Of a DNA stretch of 64,000 nt, positions 25,057 to 36,441 are shown piece by piece. This DNA comes from Pohlia nutans (Eukaryota > Streptophyta > Bryopsida > Bryales > Mniaceae), in contig CM040085.1 of assembly GCA_022496805.1 (NCBI GenBank), positions 46,467,811 to 46,531,810 on the forward strand, read 5' to 3'. How positions within the stretch are numbered: position 1 is the first letter of the stretch; each line of letters begins with the position of its first letter. The notes under the pieces are model-generated. The model was not told the DNA's origin, did not search any database, and was given only the letters and a program-made list of their open reading frames with translations. Made by a program: the position numbers and the translations under genes.

Positions 25057-25859
25057 TTAACCCTTTAGTGCTCAAATGACCGCATTGTTGTGGTCTCTGA
25101 TGTGTCAAAAACGCGAATAACAGAAAATCCATGAAGAACTGAATTTTGAATTGTGAAGTTCAGATTATGAGCGTTATAATATACATCTTCTAAAAGAAAA
25201 TTTCAATTTGGAGTTGTGCAACTATCAAAATATCTATGAACAAAACGCGAAAATACTATAAATACTTGAAAACACAGTAAATACTTATGTGTACTATAAG
25301 TACTATGTGGTCTTTCTTGTGTTTGGAAGTTTGTTATCTTATTTTATTTTTTTGGATTGTGTTCTCTTGTTCATGTTCCATTAGTGTCTGCATTCCGATC
25401 TTGATTCATGTACCAAATCCTTTAATATTTTGATGTATAGATTTTTGTCCTAAACCGTACATGGATAAGTCACTCTCACTTGTAAAATTCACAATAATTA
25501 TGTGTGAGTCCGTTCTTAACATGAAATATTGCAATGGAGAGGTGTTGACATAATTTTACATCTTTAATTTTATTTTAGAAAATTTTACCCAAATTCTATT
25601 TAACTTTGAAGTTACACACCGTCCCTTCAAAATTTCATTTTTGACTGTGCATTATATGGTTCAAAGACATACTATGATCTTCCAATCCCATCGGATGATT
25701 CTTTAATTTAGGCAAAATGTTTGCACTCCAGTTGAGAATACAATTGTACGGTTACTTTCTAATTTAATCCATTCTATTTTTGGCAGTATCAATCGTAGTG
25801 GAAAAACCAAGTGAAAACCTGTGAACCTAGCTACGGTACCCAAAGCGTTTAAAGGTTAC
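25057..25859. mobile_element. piggyBac-like element pB-B copy 3
   Basis: TTAACCCTTTAGTGCTC at the left; right end GCGTTTAAAGG followed by TTAC; 803 bp, same orientation as 4785-6177. Family landmarks present: AATTATGTGTGAGTCC, GGATAAGTCACTCTC. The right target copy has mutated from TTAA to TTAC and is shared with the next element. Confidence 0.7.
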
Positions 25860-26423
25860 CCCTAAAGGACCAAGTGTTCTAACTAGGACATTTCAATGTT
25901 CGGGTAGGTTCCCACGGTGTCAAATTTTTTTTTTTTTTTTTGAAATAAATTATGTGAATTCAATATATCAATACAAAAATGGGGATCTAATTTTTTTGAT
26001 TCCGACTTTTTAAGTGGAAGTTATGGAGCAAAAGGGGGTTTTGGGGGGAGAATGGGCAATGTGGGCAAGGCTCAAAATTAACCTCATAAATTATTATTTT
26101 TCAACTCTAACTGTAGGATCTTGTTTTAAATTACCAGGAGAATGCATGGTAAATTTTTCATAGAATTTGACCATTTAAATTGCAAGATTATAGCGTTTGA
26201 AGTGAAAAAAAAATGAAATTGCAGTCTATTTTGATATTTTCTGACCGTCTTTGAAGACATGGAAAAAATTGGTAAATTGGTCAGAAACATTCTTAGATTT
26301 TATTTAAATGATTAATCTGGTATTCTCTATTAAGGGCAAAAAAATATTCACAAGAAAATGAATAGAAAGAGGTGAAAATGGTGCTTCAAAAACAGGAAAA
26401 ACCCGTGGTCCTTTAGAGGTTAA
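25856..26423. mobile_element. piggyBac-like MITE pB-I copy 1
   Basis: TTACCCCTAAAGGACCAAG at the left, GTGGTCCTTTAGAGGTTAA at the right; 568 bp. It abuts pB-B copy 3 with one shared TTAC. An 18-base T run lies near 25927. Its termini are like 53804-54386, but I saw no clear internal similarity. Confidence 0.65.
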
Positions 26424-26880
26424 CTAAATCCTTGTTTTTAAAAGCAAGTCCAATGTGGACTTTCTATTATTCAATTTTTTTTATTCTTATTATCAACACA
26501 TGCAATGCTCTTCATTGATTCTGGTGATGTAAAATTTGGATTTAAATTATATTTTTCATAATATGATTGATAATTTGTTATTTTAAAACTATGAATCCAA
26601 TTAAAGTAAGCAACCATGTTTGTGCCACAATTCAAAGTCACCCTATTTGTGCCACTTTGTATCAATAATGTCCATATCAAAATTTTAAATGCAGCACATT
26701 GATATATAGTGATAAAAAAGTGGGTGATTTACCATAGTTCCTTGTGCTCACTAAGGCAAACCACCCTATTTGTGCCACCATGCACTAGTAGTGTACATAT
26801 TAAAAAATTTAATGTAAAACATTGATACATAGTGACCGCAAAGTGGCACGAATATGGTGCATTAACTTATTCCACGATCC
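26424..26880. mobile_element. Remnant of pB-K followed by two small GGTAAGCCACCC elements
   Basis: Bases 26440-26605 match the body of pB-K (CAACACATGCAATGCTCTTCA, the ATTCTGGTGATGTAAAATTTGG region) without its ends. Bases 26607-26745 and 26750-26880 are two degenerate copies, in opposite orientations, of the roughly 140-bp family seen at 48244-48383 (CACCCTATTTGTGCCAC, GATACATAGTGA). Confidence 0.5.
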
Positions 26881-27224
26881 CTGCCAAATTTTGGTTTTGC
26901 ATGAAGACACATGAATTACATGACAAAAAATACATTGCTGATGCAAACTCTAAATCTTCAAAGTATATGACATACTTAGATGGTGATCTACTTGGGAATT
27001 GAGGTAGGAATGCTATCTCGTGAGCTGTGAGCAATGAGCAATGAGCACTGAGCTAAAAAATTAAATACAATGAATTTTGTTCAACAAAAATAAGAGTATA
27101 TCCTATCACCGTGGAATCTTTTAAGAATCTTAATAGTAATTTGGTACCAAAATTTTGGTAGGACCTGATACGATAATTATGGAAGGTCACAATACCAAAA
27201 TTATGATTCTTCCAAAAAAAATGA
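26881..27224. other. No gene recognised
   Basis: AT-rich; near 27020 the short unit TGAGCAA/TGAGCACTGAGC is locally repeated. Confidence 0.4.
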
Positions 27225-27428
27225 CTATGATCCCCGGGGAAGTCACTGTAAAAAATATCGATAAATGTAAGAGAAGAGGTATAGGGTGTCTTTTATTCAT
27301 TTGAGATAAAATTTATAAAATTTTAGAAGTAATATAGGGTGTTTTAAAACCAATTTGAGAATATTTTATGAATATGTTCGCTCATGTATAACAAAATTCA
27401 CACTAAGTGACTTCCCCGAGCTATGATC
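27225..27428. mobile_element. hAT-like MITE, copy 1
   Basis: Inverted ends CCCGGGGAAGTCACTG (27233) and AAGTGACTTCCCCGAG (to 27420), flanked on both sides by the identical eight bases CTATGATC (27225-27232 and 27421-27428). An 8-bp duplication is the hAT signature. Body 188 bp, non-coding. Relative at 37473-37738. Confidence 0.8.
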
Positions 27429-28163
27429 TAATAGCACAGCCCGGGAACTCTTCTACTCCAATTCATTAGGAGGTTAAATCTAGCCCTATGACACTGACCA
27501 TTGGTGATAATATAGAAATTCTACCGTGATTATTATATAAAGTAAATGAGCCGTATTACCAACCGAGATTGGATAAATGTATTTTCCAAACATAACTTCA
27601 AACCTCACAAAAAAGAAATATGGATTGTAAGGGTATTTTATTAAAACTCTATGCTTATGAATCGTTCACAACATAATAGAGGTTGAGACCAACACTGAAT
27701 TAGGAATTTTTGCACTTGGGGGGTATGACAATGGACTTGTCGCCCATCGAACAAATATAAACCTTTTTTGAAGTTGCAAGGGGGTATAATTTTGGTACTC
27801 GTGGGTTTTAGGATTAGGAATTGACAAACTGTTAAAGTGTGAATTTTGGAGGTTTCGAAATACTCAAATCGTGCAAGATTTTGGTCAGACATGGATTAAA
27901 TGTTACACATGGATTAAATGTTACACTGGTACTTCATTTACTACAAAACAATGTATTAAGGGGGTAGTCAAAATGGATACAAAGTTATTTGCATTTTCTA
28001 CCAAAACATCAAGTCATTTAAAGCACCCATTCACATCAATCGAATACTGCACGTTGCGCTATATCATATAGCTATTGCTGCTACGTAATACAACTCATAG
28101 TACCATGTGTCTCATACAATGTACTAAAACTATTAATATGCATCCAAATCATTCTGCAAATGT
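27429..28163. other. No gene recognised
   Basis: AT-rich. The direct duplication ATGGATTAAATGTTACAC occurs at 27891-27926. Confidence 0.4.
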
Positions 28164-28500
28164 TCATTGTCTATTTCTTACAATAGTAGTCCAATACACT
28201 CTAGCAAATGCGGTTTTGCTTCCGTCGGAACTTTGATATTTGCCTTCATTAGCAGTCACCATGCACTCGCACGTTATTCTCTTGTTCAAGCCCCCCCCCT
28301 TGTTCTTACTGGTAAGTTTTCCCATGAGAATATAGCTGCGTCTTGACAACCCATCTGTGTCCCTCACGAGATGGCTCCCATAATGCTTCCATGCAATTCG
28401 TACACCTTGCTCTACAATATCCCCGCTCGTCTTGCCTTTCCCGTCCACTCATGGCCAATCTTACACACCCTTCATCTTTGCAACCCATTTGCCTTGTCCA
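28164..28500 (-). pseudogene. Unidentified coding-like remnant
   Basis: On the minus strand two overlapping frames have a more coding-like composition than the surroundings. The upper one (from about 28500 down to 28306) contains MGCKDEGCVRLAM, GYCRARCTNCMEALWEP and HRWVVKTQLYSHGKTY, with a Cys pattern that could bind zinc. It ends at CCAGTAAGAA, where a donor-like GTAAGA coincides with the stop. The other frame (28448-28164) overlaps it. I cannot name the family. It could be an exon fragment of a transposon or of a host gene. A run of nine C bases at 28289-28297 interrupts the area. Confidence 0.25.
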
Positions 28501-28859
28501 AACTCTAGCACCCTAAATAGAACAAAAACTTCAATATACGTGGTACTGACACAGTAGTCCCAAAATTCATAGAATACAAATGACATTCCCTTATAACTTA
28601 GAAGAAAGGATCCAAATGAAGATAAACTTTGTGTTCAATTTTCAAAAGTGTGCTCCTCTACACTGCAGTATTATGTTATGTACATTCTAATACTATATTT
28701 ATTTCTATGTTGGTAAATAAAAAACCTAAAAACATAGGATGCCAAAATCAATTAGAAAATGAACAATTGTTTGGAGTAAAGGAAGAAAAAAAATTAGAAG
28801 AAAAGAGAAGAGAGAAATGTAAATTTAAATTATTCATTTGGTAAAAATTGAAATTTTAT

Positions 28860-29159
28860 AAAAGACCTAGGAAAAACATATTATTTTACATAAAAATAAA
28901 AAATACCAAGAAAATAAATATGGAAAAGAAAAGGCAAAATACAAAAACAAGAAACCCAAAAATCAACAAAAAAATAAAAAAATAAAAAAATTTGAAAGAC
29001 TAAAAACTAAAAAGAATAAAAAAAAAACTAAAAAATCATTTCAAAAAAAAAAAAAAAATGTTATTTTTAAAATAGAAAATCATTTAAAATAATAATTATA
29101 AAATAATAATTATATATATATTTTAAATAAATAAAAATAAAAAATAAAAAAAATAAAAC
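28860..29159. repeat. A-rich low-complexity tract
   Basis: Built of AAAAATAAAAA-type units on the plus strand for about 300 bases; no gene. Confidence 0.85.
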
Positions 29160-29345
29160 AACAAGACCCGCCCTGACCTGGCCTTGGGCTGGTTGGCCAA
29201 GGGTCAGGGCCTTGGCCTTGGCTGGCCAAGAGCCACAGCCTTGGCCCGCCATGTCAACCTCGCAGAGCTCCGCGGGGTTGACAGACCGTCCTTTGGGAGG
29301 GCGCGTCCAACTATGTAATGGCTTTTTTAAAAGCCCGTTCTAGGT
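29160..29345. other. GC-rich island with TTGGCC/GGCCAA palindromes
   Basis: Sharp boundary from the A-rich tract to a GC-rich stretch with GGCCTTGG and TTGGCCAAGGG words repeated in both orientations (29170-29250), then GGGTTGACAGACC near 29275 facing TGTCAACC at 29251. This can fold extensively. A TATATAATGCC sequence follows at 29355. It may be part of a retroelement or a structured RNA; no identification. Confidence 0.4.
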
Positions 29346-29754
29346 ATTCCTAGTATATAATGCCTACGCCATCACATATTGCACACATTTCACAATTTAC
29401 CTCTCTAAGGTCATGCTCTCACTACTCTATTTTTTGCAAATGACACTAGTTAGGTTGTAAAGCTCAATATATAGGCGTTCTAAGATGTATAGATGATATT
29501 TTTTCACCAATTTTTTTAAAAATGCATGTCTATGATGATTTTAACCTTGTTTTCTTTAATCTTTGTAGGCGTGTTTGATTGGAGCGAACATCGTGATGTA
29601 TAACAAGTTTTGGTAAGCATTATTATCAAAAATCCGTTTATTTTTTAAAACGCCTCATTCATTTCTTGTTTTCACCTCGAATCACTTTATCTTATTTTTA
29701 ATTACACGTAGTTATGTATGATCGCATTTTGAACATTGAATTTGGATCGAACAT

Positions 29755-30560
29755 ATAAGCATCAGCTACTAAGTTTAGTGTATTTAGTTTAACGAACTCA
29801 TATTTCTCATAAATTTCTATAATTCAATAGAAAAATTCCACGTTAGGGCATGTAGAGGTTAGGGACATCCAAATTTCATGTTGAATGTCAAAGATATCTT
29901 TTTGAAATTGCTAAATATAGCATAATATACCACACGTGATGAAATTTGATGTACATTTCCGCAATTTTGAAGACAATTAGTATGTTAGGGTCCCTAGAGG
30001 TTAAAGGCATTCAAATTTCATGTTGAGTTCCGTTATTTATAATCAAAAGCTGCTAAATTTAGCAAATTTTGCTACACATGCTCAAATTTAATGTAGATTT
30101 CCGCAATTCGAACGACGAACAACATGTTAGGGCACCTAGAGGTTAGGGGACCCAAATTTCATGTTGGATTCCAAGATTTATAGTCAAAAGTTGCTAAATT
30201 TAGCAATTTTTGCTATACATGCTCAAATTTAATGTAGATTTCCGCAATTCGAACGACAAACAACATGTTAGGGCACCTAGAGGTTAGGGGACCCAAATTT
30301 CATGTTGGGTTCCAAGATTTATAGTCAAAAGTTGCTAAATTTAGCAAATTTTGCTATACATGCTCAAATTTGATGTACATTTTCGCAATTCGGAAGACAA
30401 GCAATATGTTAGGGCCTTTAGAGGTTAGGGGGAACCAAATTTCATGTTGGGTTCCGAGATTTGTAGTCAAAAGCTGCTAAATTTAGCAGATTCTACCATA
30501 CATGCTCAAATTTGATGTAGATTTCTGCAATTCAAAAGACGAACAACACATTAGGGTAAA
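29755..30560 (+). repeat. 142-bp tandem repeat array, about 5.5 units
   Basis: GTTAGGG begins at 29842, 29984, 30126, 30267 and 30408, and a decayed TTAGGG is at 30551: spacings 142, 142, 141, 141 and about 142. Each unit also holds AGAGGTTAGGG, TTTCATGTTG(A/G)(G/A)TTCC, AGTTGCTAAATTTAGCA and CATGCTCAAATTT. Middle units are the most alike. No frame through it. Confidence 0.92.
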
Positions 30561-31179
30561 TTTTATATACGGTACCATGGGAATTTCAAAAGGTGGGATC
30601 TAGTAAAATAAACCATTTGATAGTCGCTCAAAATGCATTCGCTGTTGGAGATATCCAACTACTTTGTGACTCAAGCAGACATATCCTTATTGTCAATCCA
30701 TGGTCTTCTTCTAAAACAACTCTACTTAAAATTTTTATATAACTGTCTTCTTAACCGCTTGTACAGTGTGGGATTAAATAGAATACTCTATTCCTTTCGT
30801 AAAACTTCATCTTTCGCTTGATAATCTTTGAGAATCCACGCTTCCAAATGGTGTATGATCTCTTGAAGAAAATCATGTCAATTGAGTCTATTAAACTGTC
30901 AACACTTTCAGTGAGTACTAGGATTTGATCATTACTTATAATTAAATTGGACATACTAAGTTTTTGCATCCTCTTTTAACTGAAACAACGGGGTGATGAA
31001 TCTGTGATACATCAAAATTAATGGCCTACGTACACAAATACATTCAAATCAAACACGGACAATCCATTAAGACAAACTTCTAACATTTGAGAGTTACTTT
31101 GAAAAATATTTTAACCTTGTGGATGATAGAATGTGTATAAATTGACAAAAACAAACTTGAACCAAATGGTTCTTGGTTT
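30561..31179. other. No gene recognised
   Basis: AT-rich; short overlapping frames on both strands without motifs. Confidence 0.4.
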
Positions 31180-31480
31180 TGAGGGCTACCAAGAAGATGG
31201 AAGAATTTGTAAAAATTCTTGCAAGTATGGACTCAAGCCAAATGGCTCTCATGCCCGAGAGTTACCGAATGGCATAATTTGTGAAAATAATTGCAATAAT
31301 GGACTCAAAGAAAAGGGCCCTTGCATTTGAAAGTTACCAGGGAAGATGAAATAATTTGTAAAAATTATTGTTATAATGGACTCAAGCCAAATGGCTCTCC
31401 GATATGATGGTTACCAAATGACATAATTTGTAAAAGTAACTGAAACAATGGACTCAAGGAAAAGGGCCCTCGAATCCAAG
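31180..31480 (+). repeat. Tandem array with alternating ~74-bp subunits
   Basis: GGACTCAA occurs at 31229, 31301, 31378 and 31450. Units 1 and 3 continue GCCAAATGGCTCT; units 2 and 4 continue with GAAAAGGGCCCT. The real period is therefore about 149 bp made of two diverged halves. Confidence 0.85.
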
Positions 31481-31959
31481 GATTATTAAAGAGATGAAAT
31501 AATATTATATCTCGGATCCGAGGATCAAATTATATTGACATTCAAATTCTATGAATGGGTGGAAAATATACCACAATCCAGAACAACACGATCTCCAATC
31601 AAGGTCTTAGAATAGTTGTCGATGAAGGTGAGTTTGGGAAGTTGTATATCTTCCGCCCATTCTTGCTTATATTCTACCATTTCAACCAACGTCCCTTGTA
31701 CTTCGTTGATACTTATGAAGTAGCAATTAGTAGAAGCTTCTATGGATTGAGCTCATTAGCAACTCCAAAAATGTTGAAATGAATGAAAATTTGAAAAGAT
31801 ATGTAAACAATTAGAGTTAGAGGAGCATTTTTAGTGCCATTTATATTATGTCGTAATATAAAAATCAAAAAGACTTTAAGAAGGAAGGAGATGCAATATT
31901 ATTTGTGAAAATGACTCAAAACACAAAATAATCAGTGCATTAACATTAGAAATAAATCA
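31481..31959. other. Spacer between arrays
   Basis: Contains one perfect CTCGGATCCGAG palindrome (31511-31522). The 75-codon frame at 31555-31782 has no recognised motif. Confidence 0.4.
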
Positions 31960-32530
31960 AACATGCATTAACAACATGCATTTGGACGACTCTCGGATCC
32001 GAGCGTTCATTAATAATGCATTAAAGTTAAAAAATGAATCAAGTCTCTATGACCCTTGAATCCAAGGGCCATTTTCAACACGTTCAATTATGATGCAAAA
32101 TAACATGCATTTGGATGACTTGGATCCAAGCGTTCATTTCTAATGCATTAAAGTTGGAAATGGATCAAGTCTCTATGACCCTCAGAATCGAGGGTCATTT
32201 CCAACACATTCAATTACAATGCAAAATAACATACATTTGGATGACTCTTGGATTCGAGCGCTCGTTACTAATTCATTAAAGTTAGTAATGGATCAAGACC
32301 CTATCATCCTCGGATCCGAGGGTAGGTCCAATACGTTCAATTATGATGTACAACAACATGCATTTAGACGACTCTCAAGATTTTCGAGGACTCATTCCTG
32401 ATGCATTAAAGTTAGAAATGGATCAAGTCCCTATCACCTCAGATCCGAGGGCCATTTCCAACATGTTCAATTATGATGCAAAACGATATGCATTTGGATG
32501 AGTCTCGAATCTGAGGGCTCATTGTTAAAC
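31960..32530 (+). repeat. ~127-bp tandem repeat array with CTCGGATCCGAG palindromes
   Basis: CATGCATTTGGA or a variant starts at about 31976, 32104, 32230, 32358 and 32488. Each unit carries one or two copies of CTCGGATCCGAG or a mutated form; perfect copies are at 31992-32003 and 32309-32320. Other unit words: AATGCATTAAAGTTA, AATGGATCAAG, CGTTCAATTATGATG. Confidence 0.9.
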
Positions 32531-34410
32531 TTGATTTTTATAGAGTCTGCTTAGTAAACGAGTTCATATGACTCTTAGATCCAAAGGTGACGAAGGCTTT
32601 GCAGAAATACAAATCATTTATGAAAAATTATGACTTGCTACAGTACCTGGGTAATAAACACTTCCCCATTATCAGGGTCTGCTATTGCAAACATTTGTTC
32701 AAGATTTAACTTGAGGTTTGTTTTTATGCATTTACTACGTCCTTGACTCTTATAATGAAAACTTCTGAGCTCCCAGAGTCCATCATTCTTGTACCCTTCA
32801 TGAAGGTATCATACCCTCGAATTGCAATTTCTTGAGCACTTGAAATTTCTCTTTGAAAGTGACTCAAGTATTAGAGTCTAAAGCAATAGCAAAGTATGCA
32901 AGAAATCTTACGTTAAAGATAGTATATGCAAAGGAGATATTATGAAAGATTTTGCACATAAAAGGTTGAGAAATACATATGTCGTCATGTGATACCACTG
33001 CCTCTAATTGGGCATGTTCTACTGTGCCAAAATTTCTTCGTACTCTTGCTCATTAATCCGCTTCTCAGTTGGTCAATTGGAATTTGATCAATTTGAATTA
33101 TACGCCTAAGCTTATGCGTACAATGCTGAGAAACATTGCCCACTGAATTTTTCATGAATACTATGTCATTTAGGTTTATGATTAATTATTCAATTATAAT
33201 CGAATAAGCTCAAGGATATTAAATGGTTCAACTTCAAGATTACTTGTTCCAATCAGTCATGGCATGTATCAATTGAATCTTATTATCTTTAGTATCATTC
33301 AAATAATTGAACGAACCATGTACTGAAATTTTGGATCTTCATTTTTAAACTCGTTGGTATAAGGCATCTATGCTTTAAAGTGATCGTTGCCATTCCAGAT
33401 ATGAAACATTTGGTTTGAGGACTTCATCAGTTGTGGGTTTGTCCTTAAACGCTTTTCACAAAAATTCTCTTATTTTGTCCACAATTATGACAACCCATTC
33501 CTATCATTGTCAGTGACCTTTATTTCTTGCAACTTGTTGCTCCTGAGAACTACATAGAAACAGCTTCCATGTTCGTAGTTGTTACTGAACTATCCTTTTA
33601 GCTTCTGAATATTTGGATCAAGCGGGAAACAAACATCGGTCATTTAAACCAATCTATAGAGCAAAATCTCAAGTTTAGAGACTAGAACATCCATGTGCTC
33701 TAGCATAGTTGTGTATGAGTCATTTCTAATGCCCTCACAAAACTTCCGCTAAGTCACTTTGAGTCCTGGATCATGCCCAAATTGTTCCTCTTCCTCCTCC
33801 ATCTCTTCCTACTCATATTCCTACAAAAATCAAAGATATCATCAATTCCAGGGCCCACATACTTGTCACTCAAAACCAAACCAACAGATTGCATTACTCA
33901 AGATCCATAGATACTGTCAAACAATGAGTAATAATTATATAATATCATTTAACTGAACAACGTTGAATCTAGAAACAACGGAAGAATGACTTCTCTGCAT
34001 ACCTCCCTCGGATCCGAGAGCCATTCAGATTGTCAAGTTTTCTACAATGTACTCTAAACTCTAATGGCTGTCAACCTAAATCACAACACAAGATTATTGA
34101 GTGAAAATGTCACCAACTTTGGATCCAACGAGTTATAACCAAAAATGCATAAAAAGTGCAATAAAAAGTGGTTCAGACTCAGTAAAATAGTTCTACCGCC
34201 ACTCGTTACTAATGACATCTCATCTGAACATTCATGGCACGTGGTTGACCATGTAAGCAACATCTTTGAGTGAAAAAATGAGGTTATCCTAACCCTTCTA
34301 CTTTGAAATTACTTACTCCCTCTGTCCCACTAAAAAACCCGTGTTCTAACTTAACGGTTTTTTGCCCCAAAAAAATCGTCTCAATGTTAAAAAAAAAAAA
34401 TGGTTTCTTT
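32531..34410. other. No gene recognised; one isolated CTCGGATCCGAG palindrome
   Basis: AT-rich. The palindrome of the neighbouring arrays reappears once at 34007-34018, suggesting that 31.1-34.05 kb is one older repeat unit. Short frames without motifs. Confidence 0.4.
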
Positions 34411-34957
34411 TTAACCCCTAAACGTCCAGGCATCCAGTTTCTGGACGTTGGTTGGTCAAACCCAATTTTGATCTTGAAGACGACTTTTGTTGCTAATACA
34501 CCCAACTAAGAAAATGAAGTTTATTAAGTCTAGTTTGAACTTTACTTTTCAAATCTTAAAAATTCCAATTATTGAGTATTTTATTGCTTGTGCAAGCTTT
34601 GTAGCTCAAGGTTTGAATTACACTACATAGGATGTTCACCTTTCGAATTTCAAAATTTAAATAAATTTTTTCTATGGAAAACATATCATGTGATTCTCCA
34701 TTGTAATTTGTACCTGCTCCCAAAAAAATATTAATTTTTTAAAGCTTTTTTGTAATAAAATTTATTTTTTGAAGTATTTGACTTAAAAATTTGTTAAAAA
34801 GGCCGTATTAAATCAAAAAAATCTGAAAAATTCAAGACTGATAGGAAACATTCAATTCCATGCATGAAAAATATTACAAAATATATTTTGATAAATCTTG
34901 AAGGCTAAATTGTGTAGTTTGACTTTCCTATGAAGGAGTGGTACATTTAAGGGTTAA
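34411..34957. mobile_element. piggyBac-like MITE pB-J copy 1
   Basis: TTAACCCCTAAACGTCCAGG at the left, GTACATTTAAGGGTTAA at the right; 547 bp. Just inside the left end is a small palindrome, TCCAG before TTTCTGGACG. The body is related to 52766-53217 (AAGTCTAGTTT, TTGAGTATTTTATTG, CTCCATTGTAATTTG). Confidence 0.7.
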
Positions 34958-35115
34958 TACTAATATGCAGTTTTGTATCCCTCTTCATTGTCCATCCTGT
35001 TTGAAGTGGATAGTTTGAAGTATAAAATATAGGACAAATATTGCAATAAAATATAAAATGTCAATTAGTGGGACAGTGGAAGTAAGAAATAGTGATTGGC
35101 TCTTGTCTCTCTCAT

Positions 35116-35943
35116 GGCCCGTTCACACCAGGCTGCGAACACATGTTCGCCACCGCAACCTTCTGTCGCGTAGCGACTGCCGACTTCAACGCGCGGCCCC
35201 AACACACGTTCCACCACCGCAATATTTCCTCCCTTCCCCAAACGCGTTGCCGCAGACATGTTCTACCAACGCATCTCCCCACCAATCAACGAGCAAGCAT
35301 CCTTAAGCTATTTTATTTTTTAATGAATTCCACCACGTTTTTGGGCTGAATCTTGCTCCAAAGTTACTGCCCGAATTGAATAATTATCCTAAATTTTCAA
35401 AAATTCATATCTCGCTCGTTATTAAGAATTAGACTACGAGTGATATACCATTGGAATCCTCTCAGAAAACTACACACTCAAAAAATTTCAATTTTGGAAA
35501 TTGGACCTATATTGAGACCTGAATCCCGCCCCAAAGTTTCGGCCCGAATTGAATCATTATCTCCAAGTTTCAAAAATTCATATCTCGCTCGTTATTAGGA
35601 ATTAGACTACGAGTGATATACCATTGGAATCCTCTCAGAAAACTACACACTCTAGAATTTTAAATTTTGGAAATTGGACCTATATTGACACCTGAATCTG
35701 GCCCCAAAGTTTCGACCCGAATTGAATGATTATCCTAAATTTTCAAAAATTCATATCTCGCTCGTTATTAGGAACGTGGTGGAATTCATTAAAAAATGTG
35801 TTCTTTTTGGAAGCACAGTGATTTTTGCGTTGGCCACCGCACGCGTTGGTGTTAGCAGATGTGAACGGCAGCGCGGTGCCTGGATGCGGTGGAGTTGCGG
35901 TGCTTCAACGGACGCACGTTCATAGCACAGGTGTGAATGGGCC
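35116..35943. mobile_element. Foldback-type element with a 173-bp minisatellite core
   Basis: Outer inverted ends GGCCCGTTCACACC (35116) and GGTGTGAATGGGCC (to 35943) resemble Harbinger-type termini, but no target duplication is seen. The arms (35116-35339 and 35773-35943) are GC-rich with several CCACCGCAA- and CCAACGCG-type words and meet inner inverted repeats TTAATGAATTCCACCACGTT and AACGTGGTGGAATTCATTAA. Between the arms TCATATCTCGCTCG repeats at 35405, 35578 and 35751, a 173-bp period. Non-coding. Confidence 0.65.
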
Positions 35944-36102
35944 TTCAATGGAAGCACAGTCCTCCACTTGAGAAACAAGATTTGGAAAAAGAAACGGAAA
36001 AGTTGGGTAGCTGTCAACCTTGTTACTGAACGGCACGAGGTCGCTGAGGCCAGAATTTGGACTGTGGACGTCAGTGTAATTTTTTTCATTTTTCATGAAG
36101 TG

Positions 36103-36375
36103 CCAAAGTGTCGATATAAGATGTTATAGTGGGTGCTCCATATTTCAACATTCATGCACATATTGGATAGAAAATACCACATTAGAAGATATCACATGTA
36201 AATTTGTATTATTTTCATCCACAATCTAGCAATTTCATCCAAGATTATTTTTTTAATTTGAAGTTTTGCCGTGAAGAACTTCGTGGGTTTTGGCCATTTT
36301 TTAGCCAAATTATTATTTTCTAGTGCAATCTCGTGATATTTCGCCCTAAAAATTGCCTTGGTGGATGTCATTTAC
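36103..36375. repeat. Inverted partial copy of the 7425-8069 repeat
   Basis: GAAGTGCCAAAGTGTCGATATAA, ACATATTGGATAGAAAATA and TTTTGGCCATTTTTTAGCC correspond to the complement of about 7780-8030. Confidence 0.75.
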
Positions 36376-36441
36376 TCTGACTTTGGAAGCATCTTGAGAA
36401 ATGAGTGTAGATTTCGGTGATGCAATTGTCAAGGTTCATGA

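Noticed and set aside
29842..30560. TTAGGG words suggesting telomere-type repeats
   Set aside because: They occur once or twice per 142-bp unit, not in tandem, and the plant telomere unit is TTTAGGG.
31180..32530. Regularly spaced repeats resembling a CRISPR array
   Set aside because: The whole unit is repeated, with no unique spacers of constant length, and the genome is a plant nuclear one.
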